From Actinokineospora alba (GTDB lineage: Bacteria > Actinomycetota > Actinomycetes > Mycobacteriales > Pseudonocardiaceae): a stretch of DNA of 64,000 nucleotides. The translations under genes and the position numbers were made by a program. The stretch is from positions 3,224,001 through 3,288,000 of the forward strand of contig NZ_SNXU01000001.1 of NCBI RefSeq assembly GCF_004362515.1. Reading direction: 5' to 3'. This document shows, in pieces, positions 42,781 through 52,006 of the stretch. The notes beneath the pieces are model-generated. The model was not told the origin of the DNA, did no database searches, and saw only the letters and a program-made list of their open reading frames with translations. Each line of letters starts with the position of its first letter. The first letter of the stretch is position 1.

Positions 42781-45290
42781 CCGTGGTCGCGCAGCAGCAG
42801 CCTGCAGCGGTTGGCGTCCCGGGTGGCGCCGAGGGTCTCGTAGGCGCCGACGAGGGCGATCAGCGCGCTGACGGCTTCGGCGTCGCCCAGCTTCAGCCGG
42901 ATTCGGACCGCGTTCTCGCCGTGGGCGGTGGCCGCGTAGGTGGCACCGGTTCGGGCGGCGTGGTGGCGGGCGCGCTCGAAATGCCACAGCGCCCGCTCGT
43001 CGGCCTCCTCGGCGGCGGCCACCGCCCCCATCGCGGCGTGTGCGGCCGCGACCACCGCGGGCGCGCCCGGTCCGGTGGCCACCGCGGTGAGTTCCTCGGC
43101 CAGCGCGCGGGCGTCGGCGTGTCTGCCCGCGCGCAGCCAGGCCAGGGCGACGGCCGGGACCACCTCGCCGGACCACGTCCAGATTCCCTTGTCGCGGAAC
43201 AACTCCATCGCCCGGTCGGCCTCCACGTCGGCGGCGGCGACCTCGTCGCGGTCGAGCAGCATGCGGATCACCCCGGCGCTCGCGGCGAGGACGACCGGGC
43301 AGATCCCGTCCTCCGGAACGTCCAGCCCGGTGCGGGCGAACCAGTGCTCCGCGGCCTGCCGGTCACCGGTCGCCGAGGCCAGCACGGCCAGCACCAGCGC
43401 GGCCTCGGCGCTGTTGGGCAGTGCGTCCGGATCGGCCGACAGGTGCGCCTCGGCCCGCTCGGCCAGCCCTGCCCACTGCCCGGTGTGCAGGTCCAACCGC
43501 AGTCCCAGACCCGCTCCGAGGGAGTCGTCGGAGAGCCGCCGCGCGGTCCGCAGGTGGGCGCGGGCCCGTGCGGCCTGGCCGGTCCAGGAATACCCGTGGG
43601 CGACGGTGAGGTGCGCGCGGGCCAAGTCGAGCCGGTCCTCGGGGGCGCGGACGCCCTCCGGCGGCCGCCGGACCGACTCCGGAACGGGCCCGTTCCCCGC
43701 GCACACCCGGCTCGCGGTGATCGACGCCAGCAGTGCGGGCCGGTCGCCCGCGAGCGTCCGCACCCCGCGGTCGGCCCACTCCCGGTGTTCGGCCAGGGAC
43801 CGCGCCCCGAGCGCCGGGTCGGCCAGCACCGCCATCGCCCGCGCCGCCCGGTCCGGGCGGTCTTCCAGCTCACCGACGGCGAGCGCGAGTTCGGTCCGCC
43901 CGGCCTCGACCCCCTCGCGCCGCCGCACCAGCACCAGCCCCAAAGCCAGGCGCGCCTCGCCGTGGGCCGCCGTGCTCAGCACCGGGTCACGGACCAGTTG
44001 GTCCAGCCGCGCGGCGTCCCCGTGCCCCGGGTGCGCCGCCACTAGCCGGGCATAGCGGGTGGCGACGCGCTCGCGGAGGTCCGGGGGCAGCGCGGGTTCG
44101 TCGAGGACAGCGCCGAGCGCGGTGGCGGCTCCGTCCCCATCGGCGAGTTCGGCGTAGGTGACCCAGTCGGCGAACCGTCCGGCGAGGCGGGCGTGCTCGG
44201 CGAGGCGGGCGGGGGAGGCGACCGGGTCGTCGCGCAAGGCGCTCAGCGCTCGGGTGTGGGCGCGGCGCGCGTCCGGCCCGGCGAGCCCGTCGCGCACGCA
44301 CCGGCGCACCGCCGCGGGCTCGACCCGGTACCGGTCGGTGCCGGATTCGCTCAGCAGCCCGGCGGCCACCGCTTCGGCCACCGCGGCCGCGGCTTCGCCG
44401 GACGTGGTCGCGGCGACCCGGGCGAGCACCGCGCACGGTGCCGCGTCGCCCACCACCGCCGACGCCACCACCACCGCGCGGGCGGTCGGGGACAGCGCGT
44501 CCAGCCAGGCCGCCGTGTCCAGCCGCATCGCCCGTGGCAGGGGGATGCGCGCCAACGACTGCTCGCCGGTCCGCAGCGAGTACGCCGTGGCGTGCTCCAC
44601 CAGGTGCGGTCGGCCGCCGGTGTACTCGGGCAGCGCGGACAGAACCCGGCTGGTGGCCGCCGGGTCGACCGCCAGCGCCAGTTCCGTCACCGCGGCGGAA
44701 TCCAGCCCGGACAACGAGATGACCCGCGCTCCGGGGAGATCCGGCCTCGACCATTGGGTGACGACCGTGGACAGCCGCACGGGCTCCTGGGCGACCAGGT
44801 AGCGCAGCAGCGCCCGGGTCCCGTCGTCGGCCCACTGCAGGTCCTCGATGACGAGCACCGCGGGCGACAGCGCGTCGAGCAGGTCGCGGACCGCGCGGAA
44901 CAGCCGATGCCGCTGCGCCGCGGGGTCGGGCAGCGGCGGCAACGCCGCCGACAGGTGCGCGGCGAGCTCCGGCAGGTATGGCGCGAGGGCGCCGGTGACC
45001 GGGCTCGGCGTCCTCGTCGGCGGCCCGGCCTGGCGCAGCGCCTCGAACACCGCGCCATAGGGAAACACCTCGCCAGGGGGCGGCTGGCACACACCGCGCA
45101 GCACCGTGCGCGACCGCACCTGCCGGTCCGCCAGGATCTCCCGCACCAGCCGGGTCTTCCCCACCCCGGGCGGGCCGGTCACGCACACGGCCGACGGCGC
45201 CGAGAGCACGGCGCGAATCCCCGCACGGAGTTCCTCCTGCCGCCCCACAAAGGGAAGCCGCAGACCCTGCCACTCCTCGACCGCTGTCAT
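42600..45290 (-). CDS. LuxR-family LAL regulator, C-terminus frameshifted
   Basis: A large ATP-binding LuxR-type regulator of ~900 residues. Walker A GPPGVGKTRL at ~39-48, Walker B VLVIEDLQWAD near 150, long TPR-like helical body. In this frame the last ~55 residues (from SPRTPGAG) are a nonsense Ser/Pro/Arg-rich tail, because the HTH lies in another frame (42568-42780). Without it the product could not bind DNA. ATG 45290 appears leaderless: -10-like TACGCT is exactly 7 nt upstream. Divergent from the S8 protease at 45488, a likely regulatory target if functional. Confidence 0.83.
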   Translation of the reverse strand: MTAVEEWQGLRLPFVGRQEELRAGIRAVLSAPSAVCVTGPPGVGKTRLVREILADRQVRSRTVLRGVCQPPPGEVFPYGAVFEALRQAGPPTRTPSPVTGALAPYLPELAAHLSAALPPLPDPAAQRHRLFRAVRDLLDALSPAVLVIEDLQWADDGTRALLRYLVAQEPVRLSTVVTQWSRPDLPGARVISLSGLDSAAVTELALAVDPAATSRVLSALPEYTGGRPHLVEHATAYSLRTGEQSLARIPLPRAMRLDTAAWLDALSPTARAVVVASAVVGDAAPCAVLARVAATTSGEAAAAVAEAVAAGLLSESGTDRYRVEPAAVRRCVRDGLAGPDARRAHTRALSALRDDPVASPARLAEHARLAGRFADWVTYAELADGDGAATALGAVLDEPALPPDLRERVATRYARLVAAHPGHGDAARLDQLVRDPVLSTAAHGEARLALGLVLVRRREGVEAGRTELALAVGELEDRPDRAARAMAVLADPALGARSLAEHREWADRGVRTLAGDRPALLASITASRVCAGNGPVPESVRRPPEGVRAPEDRLDLARAHLTVAHGYSWTGQAARARAHLRTARRLSDDSLGAGLGLRLDLHTGQWAGLAERAEAHLSADPDALPNSAEAALVLAVLASATGDRQAAEHWFARTGLDVPEDGICPVVLAASAGVIRMLLDRDEVAAADVEADRAMELFRDKGIWTWSGEVVPAVALAWLRAGRHADARALAEELTAVATGPGAPAVVAAAHAAMGAVAAAEEADERALWHFERARHHAARTGATYAATAHGENAVRIRLKLGDAEAVSALIALVGAYETLGATRDANRCRLLLRDHGSPRTPGAGAATAPARCPRASRTSPRSWFSTGRTRRSPTSSSCPAAPSNSTSPGCCGNSA

Positions 45291-45487
45291 GACCTCGAGC
45301 GTAAGCACCAACTGGGTGGGTAACGGCCCGGCGCAAAAATTGGGTACTACTACTCGTTTCACCACGGATGGTTGGGCGGGGACTGCGGGGGAGGGTGACT
45401 CGCAGGCGGCCGCCCGATCTACTCCACCCTGCTTGCGGCCGCCTCACCGTGCGGATGTCCGCGTGGTGTGGTGAATGGAGCACATCG

Positions 45488-47086
45488 ATGGGTTTCAAAC
45501 GACCAGTCCGGTTGGCGGTGATGGGCGTTCTCGCTTCGGGCGCGCTCATGGCCGCGGTGGTGCCCGCGTTCGCGGCGCCGTCCGCGCCGCCGGAGGCACA
45601 GGTGCGCGGTGCGGGGGCCCCGGGCACGGTGAAGGACAACTACATCGTTGTCCTCAAGGACGACGCCGGTCTCCGCGCGTCGGCGGCGTCGGTCGACACG
45701 ACCACGCGTGACCTGGCGGCGAAGTACGGCGCCACCAGGAAGCTGACCTATACCGCGACCATCCTCGGTTTCTCGGCGACCATGCCCGAGCAGCGCGCGC
45801 GGCAGCTCGCCGCCGACCCGTTGGTCGCCTACGTCGAGCAGGACGGCATCGCCCACGGGTTCGGCGAGCAGCCGAACCCACCGTCGTACGGTCTCGACCG
45901 GATCGACCAGGAGTCGCTGCCGCTGGACAACAAGTACACCTACCCGAACGACGGCGAGGGCGCGACCGTCTACGTCGTGGACAGCGGTATCACCGGCAGC
46001 CACCCCGACTTCGGTGGGCGGGTCACCTCGGGCAAGGACTTCATCGACAACGACACCAACACGACGGACTGCCACGGGCACGGCTCGCACGTCGCGGGCA
46101 CGGTCGGTGGCACCAGCCATGGCGTGGCCAAGAAGGTCAAGCTGGTCGGGGTCCGGGTGCTGGGCTGCGACAACAGCGGTGCCTGGTCGGGCATCATCGG
46201 CGGGTTCGACTGGGTGACGCAGAACGCGGGCCCCAACTCGATCCTGCAGGCCAGCCTCGGCGGGTCGACCAACACCTCGGTCGACGACGCCGCCAAGCGC
46301 GCCGTCGCCAAGGGCATCACCACCGTCCTCGCGGCGGGCAACAACGGCTCCGACGCCTGCACGTTCAGCCCGGCCCGCATCCCCGAGGCGATCACCGTCG
46401 CGGCGTCCAACGACAAGGACGTGCGGGCCACGTTCCCCAACGGCGCCATGTCGAACTACGGGACCTGTGTCGACCTCTTCGCGCCGGGCAACCTGATCAC
46501 CTCCGTCAACAAGGACGGGGGAGCCAAGCAGATGAGCGGCACGTCGATGGCGGCCCCGCACGTCTCGGGCGCGGCGGCGATCTACCTGACCGCCAAGCCG
46601 GGCGGCAGCCCCGCGACGGTGGCCCAGGCGATCCTGGACGCCTCGGTGGCGGGCAAGATCACCAACATCGGCAGCGGATCCCCGAACAAGCTGCTCAACG
46701 TCACGAAACTGGGTGGCACCAACCCCGGCCCCGGCACCTGCGCGGCGCCGACCAACTCGACCACGACGGCCATCCCCGACGCGGGCGCGGCGGTCGAGTC
46801 CTCGGTGACGGTCAGCAACTGCACCGGCAACGCCTCGGCCACCACCTCGGTGAAGGTCGACATCACCCACAGCTACAGCGCGGACCTGCTGGTGGAGCTC
46901 GTCGGTCCGTCCGGCACGGCCTACACCCTGCAGCGGGCGGGTGGCGTCGGTGACGCGGGTGGCATCCACACCACCTTCTCCGTCAACGCGTCGTCGGAGA
47001 CGAAGAACGGCACCTGGAAGCTGCGGGTGACCGACGTCTACCGCTACGACACCGGCTCCATCACCTCCTGGACGCTCACCCCGTGA
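45488..47086 (+). CDS. Secreted S8 peptidase with I9 propeptide and P-domain
   Basis: A 532-residue exported subtilase. Signal peptide ~1-29, inhibitor-I9 propeptide ~48-122 (DNYIVVLKDDAG), catalytic Asp165 (VYVVDSGI), His198 (HGSHVAGT), Ser353 (GTSMAAPH), oxyanion Asn in AAGNNGS. A proprotein-convertase P-domain forms the last ~80 residues (AVESSVTV, DLLVELVGPSGTAYTLQ, NGTWKLRVTDVYRYDTGSI). It resembles aqualysin/proteinase K-type enzymes. GGAG 7 nt before ATG 45488. The S1 protease starts 32 nt downstream, so both are probably in one operon. Confidence 0.93.
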   Translation: MGFKRPVRLAVMGVLASGALMAAVVPAFAAPSAPPEAQVRGAGAPGTVKDNYIVVLKDDAGLRASAASVDTTTRDLAAKYGATRKLTYTATILGFSATMPEQRARQLAADPLVAYVEQDGIAHGFGEQPNPPSYGLDRIDQESLPLDNKYTYPNDGEGATVYVVDSGITGSHPDFGGRVTSGKDFIDNDTNTTDCHGHGSHVAGTVGGTSHGVAKKVKLVGVRVLGCDNSGAWSGIIGGFDWVTQNAGPNSILQASLGGSTNTSVDDAAKRAVAKGITTVLAAGNNGSDACTFSPARIPEAITVAASNDKDVRATFPNGAMSNYGTCVDLFAPGNLITSVNKDGGAKQMSGTSMAAPHVSGAAAIYLTAKPGGSPATVAQAILDASVAGKITNIGSGSPNKLLNVTKLGGTNPGPGTCAAPTNSTTTAIPDAGAAVESSVTVSNCTGNASATTSVKVDITHSYSADLLVELVGPSGTAYTLQRAGGVGDAGGIHTTFSVNASSETKNGTWKLRVTDVYRYDTGSITSWTLTP

Positions 47087-47118
47087 GCCCGCGATCCACT
47101 GTGGAAGGAAAGAGCACC

Positions 47119-48912
47119 ATGTTGAGATCCAAGCGGATCGCGCTCACGGTGGGCATGGCGCTGGCCGCCGCCAGCGTGGCCACGGTCGCCGTCGCGGCGA
47201 CCAGCGGGGAGCAGAAGCGCGCGCCCCACGACCCGGGTCTGTCCTATGCGGACAACTCCCTCTCCACCTTCGACGGCGCGAGCGGCCAGTTCTACAACGG
47301 CCAGAACGCCACCGTGTCGGAGTTCCCGGCGGTTATCGCCAACCAGCGCTCTGAAGGCTCCCGCCCGATGAAGCAGTCCTGCACCGGCTCCGTGATCGGG
47401 CCGAGGCACATCCTGACGGCGGCGCACTGTCACGACCTGGCCGGCACGAAGACGTTCCTGTACGGCCTGGACGACCTCCAGGTCGGCACCGGCACCACGC
47501 TGACCACGAAGTCGTACGTGAAGCACCCCAAGTTCATCAACTGGGACCAAGGCTACGACGTCGCGGTCGTGACGACCAACGAGGACATCCCGCTGTCGCC
47601 GGACAAGTGGGCGAAGTACGCCACCTCCGCGGACGCGGGCATCTGGAAGGTCGGTGACACCGGCCGCGGTTACGGCTACGGCAAGAAGACCCACGACGAC
47701 GTCCCCGCCGATGTCACGCTGGACAAGGCTGATCTTCCGATCGTCGACGGCACCAACCAGTGCCAGGGTGTGGCCGCGGGCTACAAGCTCGCGACCATGA
47801 TCTGCGCCGGTTACCAGGACGGCCGCGTCACCATCCTGCCCGGCGACAGCGGCGGACCCTTCGTGGTCGGCGGCAAGATCGTCGGCCTGGCGTCGTGGAG
47901 CCGGTCGGACTTCCGCTGGTACAGCATCTACGCCCGACTCGACAACGACATGGGCGACTGGGTCAAGCAGCAGGTGGGCGACACCACGCCCGCCGAGTTC
48001 GGCGTCAGCGTCGACCCGGCCTCGCTGACGGTCGCGGCTGGAGCCAGCGGTTCCGTCGGGGTCAAGACCACTTCGGGCTCCACTGTGGAGGATGTGACCC
48101 TCTCGGCGACCGGGCTGCCGTCCGGTGTGACGGCGGACTTCCAGCCCGCCACGGTGAAGTCCGGCGACAGCGCGAAACTGTCGGTGTCCGTGGCGTCCGG
48201 CACCCCGGACGGCACGCATTCGGTGACGGTGAACGCCAAGTCGGCGTCCGGCGTGACCAAGACGTCCACGCTGTCGCTGACCATCGGCGCGGGAAGCCCA
48301 GGTGCTGACTTCGGCCTCGGGCTCAGCCCGGCGTCGGTGAAGGTGAACCCGGGCAGCACCATCTCCACCACGGTCACCAGCACGGTGGTCGGCGGCACCT
48401 CCGCCGACGTCACCCTGAGCGCCGGCGGACTCCCGTCTGGTGCGCAGGCGGTGTTCCAGCCCGCTTCGATCAAGTCCGGCACGAACGCCAAGCTGACGAT
48501 CACCACCACCTCGAGCACGCCCGCGGGCAACTACTCGGTGACCGTGACCGGAACCTCCGGTTCGATCACCCGCACCGCGACGCTGGCCCTCACCGTCGGC
48601 GGCGGCGACCCACAGCCGGGTGGCCTCACCATCGCACTGTCGCCGTCTTCGGCGAGCACGTTCAAGGGCGGCGGAGCCTTCCCCTCGCTGACCATCACGG
48701 GCGCGACCACCCCGGTCACCCTGCGCGCGTCCGGCCTGCCGCCGGGCGGCACGGTCAACTTCCAGCCGGCGACGGTGAGCCCCGGCCAGCAGGCTTGGGC
48801 CCACATCGCCACGTCGTGGTCGACCCCGGCCGGGACATACCGGATCACGATCACCGGTACGGCAAGCGATGGGAAGACCGGGAGTGCGGTGTTCACGCTC
48901 ACGGTGACCTAG
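47119..48912 (+). CDS. Secreted trypsin-like S1 protease with Ig-like repeats
   Basis: A 597-residue exported protein. Signal peptide ~1-28; S1 domain ~62-285 with His103 (LTAAHC), Asp147 (YDVAVV) and Ser244 (PGDSGGPF). The segment C-terminal to it holds three ~90-residue bacterial Ig-like repeats (each with a V-T-LSA-GLPSG-A-F-P-SIKSG pattern at ~290-400, 400-495 and 500-597), likely for substrate or wall binding. GGAAGG upstream of ATG 47119. It follows the S8 gene closely. Its 3' end runs into the hairpin array at 48940. Confidence 0.92.
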   Translation: MLRSKRIALTVGMALAAASVATVAVAATSGEQKRAPHDPGLSYADNSLSTFDGASGQFYNGQNATVSEFPAVIANQRSEGSRPMKQSCTGSVIGPRHILTAAHCHDLAGTKTFLYGLDDLQVGTGTTLTTKSYVKHPKFINWDQGYDVAVVTTNEDIPLSPDKWAKYATSADAGIWKVGDTGRGYGYGKKTHDDVPADVTLDKADLPIVDGTNQCQGVAAGYKLATMICAGYQDGRVTILPGDSGGPFVVGGKIVGLASWSRSDFRWYSIYARLDNDMGDWVKQQVGDTTPAEFGVSVDPASLTVAAGASGSVGVKTTSGSTVEDVTLSATGLPSGVTADFQPATVKSGDSAKLSVSVASGTPDGTHSVTVNAKSASGVTKTSTLSLTIGAGSPGADFGLGLSPASVKVNPGSTISTTVTSTVVGGTSADVTLSAGGLPSGAQAVFQPASIKSGTNAKLTITTTSSTPAGNYSVTVTGTSGSITRTATLALTVGGGDPQPGGLTIALSPSSASTFKGGGAFPSLTITGATTPVTLRASGLPPGGTVNFQPATVSPGQQAWAHIATSWSTPAGTYRITITGTASDGKTGSAVFTLTVT

Positions 48913-48939
48913 CGGCTCCAGCAGGGAGGTAGGCGCTAG

Positions 48940-49116
48940 GCAGGGAACCGGGTGGGAGAAGTGCAGACTCCCACCCGGTTCCCTGCTCTGTGATGGAAGC
49001 CCGGTGGGGGAAGCACACAGACTCCCGCCGGGCTTCCTGCCGTGCGACAGAAACCGGGTGAGGGGTGTGCGGGTTCCCATCGGGTTTCTTGCTGTGGACC
49101 AAAACTGGGTGAGACC
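48940..49116. repeat. Tandem array of imperfect hairpin units (~52-bp period)
   Basis: Three and a half diverged copies start near 48944, 48995, 49049 and 49101. Unit 1 is an 18-bp perfect stem (48940-48957 / 48969-48986, also a fine terminator for the S1 gene); unit 2 keeps a 14- to 15-bp stem (48995-49009 / 49023-49037) although its sequence differs; unit 3 keeps a shorter stem (49049-49055 / 49083-49089); the last is a half unit. No coding sense. Confidence 0.75.
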
Positions 49117-49189
49117 TACGGGCACACGACCCCCGGCTCGTTCTGGGAGAAGCTCTCCGCTCCCCAAACGCACGGGGCCCAACAGAACG

Positions 49190-49329
49190 GCCTGTTTGGG
49201 TGGTTCGCCTTGATTTGGGGTGAAATGGGCCTAAACTTCCGGCGCGGGTGGGTTTCACCTCCCCACCCTCTTTGCCCGCGCAGGCCCATTTCCGGGGTCC
49301 CCAAATCAAGGCGAACCACCCAAACAGGC
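49190..49329. repeat. 140-nt nested inverted repeat with 31-bp perfect arms
   Basis: Outer arms 49190-49220 and 49299-49329 are perfect reverse complements over 31 bp. Inside, GAAATGGGCCT (49222-49232) pairs with AGGCCCATTTC (49282-49292), and a GC-rich core can fold further. There is no transposase-like reading frame. It could be a large stable RNA hairpin, a cruciform or a palindromic mobile remnant. Confidence 0.8.
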
Positions 49330-49345
49330 ACCCCCAACGCAGGCA

Positions 49346-49378
49346 AGAACCCCCGGCACCAAAGGCACCGGGGGTTCT
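49346..49378. terminator. Terminator-like hairpin
   Basis: 11-bp perfect stem (49346-49356 / 49368-49378) just beyond the stop of the minus-strand S8 gene. Confidence 0.75.
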
Positions 49379-49395
49379 GGCGAAGCGTCAGAGCA

Positions 49396-50967
49396 TCAAA
49401 CCGTCAAGCTCCAACTCTGGATCGTGCCGGTGTCATAGCGGTAGACATCCTGCACCCGCAGCTTCCAGTCACCGTTCTTCGTCTCCGAAGACAGATTGAC
49501 CGTGTACGTGGCACGCACGTCATCGACGTGGTCAGCCGCGGAAGATTCCTTCAGCCGGTAAGCGGAACCGTCCGGCGCCACCAGCTCGACAACCAAGTCG
49601 CCACGGTACGAGTGGGCGACGGCGACCTCCACCTGCGCGGCGGACGACCCGCTACCCGTGCAGCCGGACACCGTGATGGTGCTGACGACCGCGCTGCCAG
49701 CGTCCGGAATGGACACATCGGTGTCGTTGGTCTGCTTGGCGCAGGTCGGGCCGGGGCCGGGGCCACCGGTGACGCCCTTGGTGTAGAGCAACTTGTTCGG
49801 CGAGCCGGTGCCCGCGTTGGTGACCTTGCCCGCGGTGGCGGAGTCGATGATCGCCTTGTTCACCTCGGCCTGGTTGGCGGTCGGGTGGCTCTGCAGGTAC
49901 AGCGCCGCCGCACCGGTGACCAGTGGGGCGGAGAACGAGGTGCCCTGGTCCTGCCGGGTCGCGGTGTCGCTGCTGTACGCGGCGCCGGTGTTGCTGCCGC
50001 CGGGGGCGAACAGGTCGACGCAGGTGCCGATGTTCGAGAAGCCCGAACGGGAGTCGTTCTTCTCGGTCGAGGCCACGGTGAGGCCCTCGGTGACGCGCGC
50101 CGGGCTGTAGTTGCAGGCGGCCGCGCCGTTGTTGTTGCCCGCGGCGAAGACGTAGATGAAGCCCTTCTGGATCGAGGACCTGATCTGCTCGTCGCCGATG
50201 CCCGCCTCGTACTGGCCGAGGCTCATGTTGACCACCGCGGGCTTCTGCCCGTTCGCGTCGATCCACTCGACCGCGTCGATGACCAGGGCGTCCGGGCCGG
50301 AGTTGCTGCAGTCGAAGACCCGCAGCGCCACCAGCTTGGCCTTCTTCGCCACGCCGTAGGTCTTGCCGACGGACATGCTCGCCGTGTGCGTGCCGTGGCC
50401 GTGGCAGTCCTGGGCGACCGCGTCCTTGTCGAAGAAGTCGTATCCGTCCCTGGCCCGGCCCTCGAACTCCGAGTGGGAGACCCGGGTGCCGCTGTCCATG
50501 TTGTAGACGGTGACGCCCTCGCCGGTGGCGGTGTACTCGTACTTGGTGTTCAGCGGCAGGTCCGCCTGGTCCACCCGGTCGACGGTCCACGGCGCGTTGT
50601 CCTGGACGTCGGCGCCGCGCGCCGTCCCGGTCTCGTACACCGCCTTGACCGCCGGGTTCGCGGCCAGCCGCCTGGCCGCCCCCTCGGACAGGCCGCGCAC
50701 CGAGAAGCCCTGAAGGGTCCGGCTCCAGGTGGACTGGACGGTGCCGCCGTACTGCGCCAGCAGGGACTCCGCCTTCGACTGGATCGACTCGGCACTGGCC
50801 CCGGCGGCGTCGTGCAGCCGGACGTTGTACCAGCCCTCGGCCCAGTGCTGCCGGGCCTCCACGACCTTGCCCTCCGGCGGAGCCGCGCCCGCCGCGGGCT
50901 GGAGCGCGGCCACCGCCGACGCCGCGGCCAGCGCTGCAAGCAGGGCGCGCCTGATGTTTCTGTTCAT
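49396..50967 (-). CDS. Secreted S8 peptidase with P-domain (second copy)
   Basis: A 523-residue exported subtilase, paralogous to 45488-47086. Signal peptide ~1-28, pro-region ~35-115, catalytic Asp158 (VYNMDSGT), His191 (HGHGTHTAS), Ser344 (GTSFSAPLV), oxyanion Asn in AAGNNNG. The C-terminal P-domain (DLVVELVAPDGSAYRLK, NGDWKLRVQDVYRYDTGTI) matches its relative almost word for word. Variations in motif neighbours (YNMDSG for YVVDSG, TSFSAP for TSMAAP) suggest different specificity. GAGGGAG 9 nt before ATG 50967. Divergent from a metalloprotease-like gene. Confidence 0.92.
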   Translation of the reverse strand: MNRNIRRALLAALAAASAVAALQPAAGAAPPEGKVVEARQHWAEGWYNVRLHDAAGASAESIQSKAESLLAQYGGTVQSTWSRTLQGFSVRGLSEGAARRLAANPAVKAVYETGTARGADVQDNAPWTVDRVDQADLPLNTKYEYTATGEGVTVYNMDSGTRVSHSEFEGRARDGYDFFDKDAVAQDCHGHGTHTASMSVGKTYGVAKKAKLVALRVFDCSNSGPDALVIDAVEWIDANGQKPAVVNMSLGQYEAGIGDEQIRSSIQKGFIYVFAAGNNNGAAACNYSPARVTEGLTVASTEKNDSRSGFSNIGTCVDLFAPGGSNTGAAYSSDTATRQDQGTSFSAPLVTGAAALYLQSHPTANQAEVNKAIIDSATAGKVTNAGTGSPNKLLYTKGVTGGPGPGPTCAKQTNDTDVSIPDAGSAVVSTITVSGCTGSGSSAAQVEVAVAHSYRGDLVVELVAPDGSAYRLKESSAADHVDDVRATYTVNLSSETKNGDWKLRVQDVYRYDTGTIQSWSLTV

Positions 50968-51213
50968 CTGGTTTGACTCCCTCGTCTGAGCGGCGAAAGC
51001 AGGGTCGTGACGTTCGGGTCGCCGCTCAAGACTTACCTTGCGGCCACAACGGACCTCGGCGCACGGGCCCGGGATTCAACGGGGGTACCCAATCAATGCG
51101 CGGCCCAGTGGATCCGTCCGCGCCGGTGGCTTCCGACCTGCCGTCACTTCCGCCGGACAGCCTCGTTGGTCGGGGTGGCGGGCGACCCCCGCCATCCGAC
51201 CTCGGAGGTGCGC

Positions 51214-51954
51214 ATGTTCCGTCGACTGACCCTCATCGCCGCCATCACCGCCGCCACAGCCGTCACCACGACCAACGGTCCCGCCACCGCTGACCCGGTC
51301 GTGCTGCCGGACATCGATGGCGGGCTGCTGTCCTGCACCCAGCTCGTTCCCCACGTGCTGTCCCTGGACAACACCCCGGTCCGCCTGGACCTGCGGATCC
51401 TGCTCGACGGCGCCTCCCAGAGCGAGGCACAGACGGCGGTGGCGGCCATGCGCCGCGCCTACGAGCCCGCGGGCATCACCGTCGCCGACTCCTACCAGGC
51501 CGTGTCGTTCACCGGTGTGGACGCGCCCGGCCTCAACCAGCAGGCCAAGGACTTCTATGGCGGCGCCAGGCCCGCGGGCATCGATGTCGTGTACACGATG
51601 ACCACGAAGGACATCACCGCCGCGGGCGTCACCGGGAACAACGTGGCGGGCCTGGCCGACTGCATCGGCGGGGTGCGCTACCCCGACCGGGCCTTCGCCG
51701 TCGGCGAGGTCCACGGCGTCGGCACGCCGCTCCTGCCGATCCCGGTCAGCGACGGCACCGGCAAGATCCTGGCGCACGAGGTCGGCCACCTCCTTGGCGG
51801 ACACCACCATTACTCCAGCCCCGAGGGGCTGCTCGCGTCCGACCCGAACGCGCTGACGCTGATGGGCCCGACACTGAGCCTGATCAGCCTGCGCTTCTCC
51901 ACTCTCAACACCCTGATGGTCAAGGGCCACGCTCAGAGCTACGCGACTCCGTAG
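51214..51954 (+). CDS. Secreted zinc metalloprotease-like protein (HExxHxxGxxH)
   Basis: A 246-residue exported protein with a signal peptide at ~1-27 (ends ATADPV). The zinc site HEVGHLLGGHHH (His188, Glu189, His192, His198) is a full metzincin-type HExxHxxGxxH motif. Two Cys may form a disulphide. A downstream Met (LTLMGPTL) could be the Met-turn. GGAGGTG directly before ATG 51214 fixes the start. Likely an extracellular endopeptidase; the exact family is not recognised. Confidence 0.85.
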   Translation: MFRRLTLIAAITAATAVTTTNGPATADPVVLPDIDGGLLSCTQLVPHVLSLDNTPVRLDLRILLDGASQSEAQTAVAAMRRAYEPAGITVADSYQAVSFTGVDAPGLNQQAKDFYGGARPAGIDVVYTMTTKDITAAGVTGNNVAGLADCIGGVRYPDRAFAVGEVHGVGTPLLPIPVSDGTGKILAHEVGHLLGGHHHYSSPEGLLASDPNALTLMGPTLSLISLRFSTLNTLMVKGHAQSYATP

Positions 51955-52006
51955 TGAGATCGCGCCGCCTGACCGGAAGACGCCGTCCGGTCAGGCGGCG
52001 CGGTGC

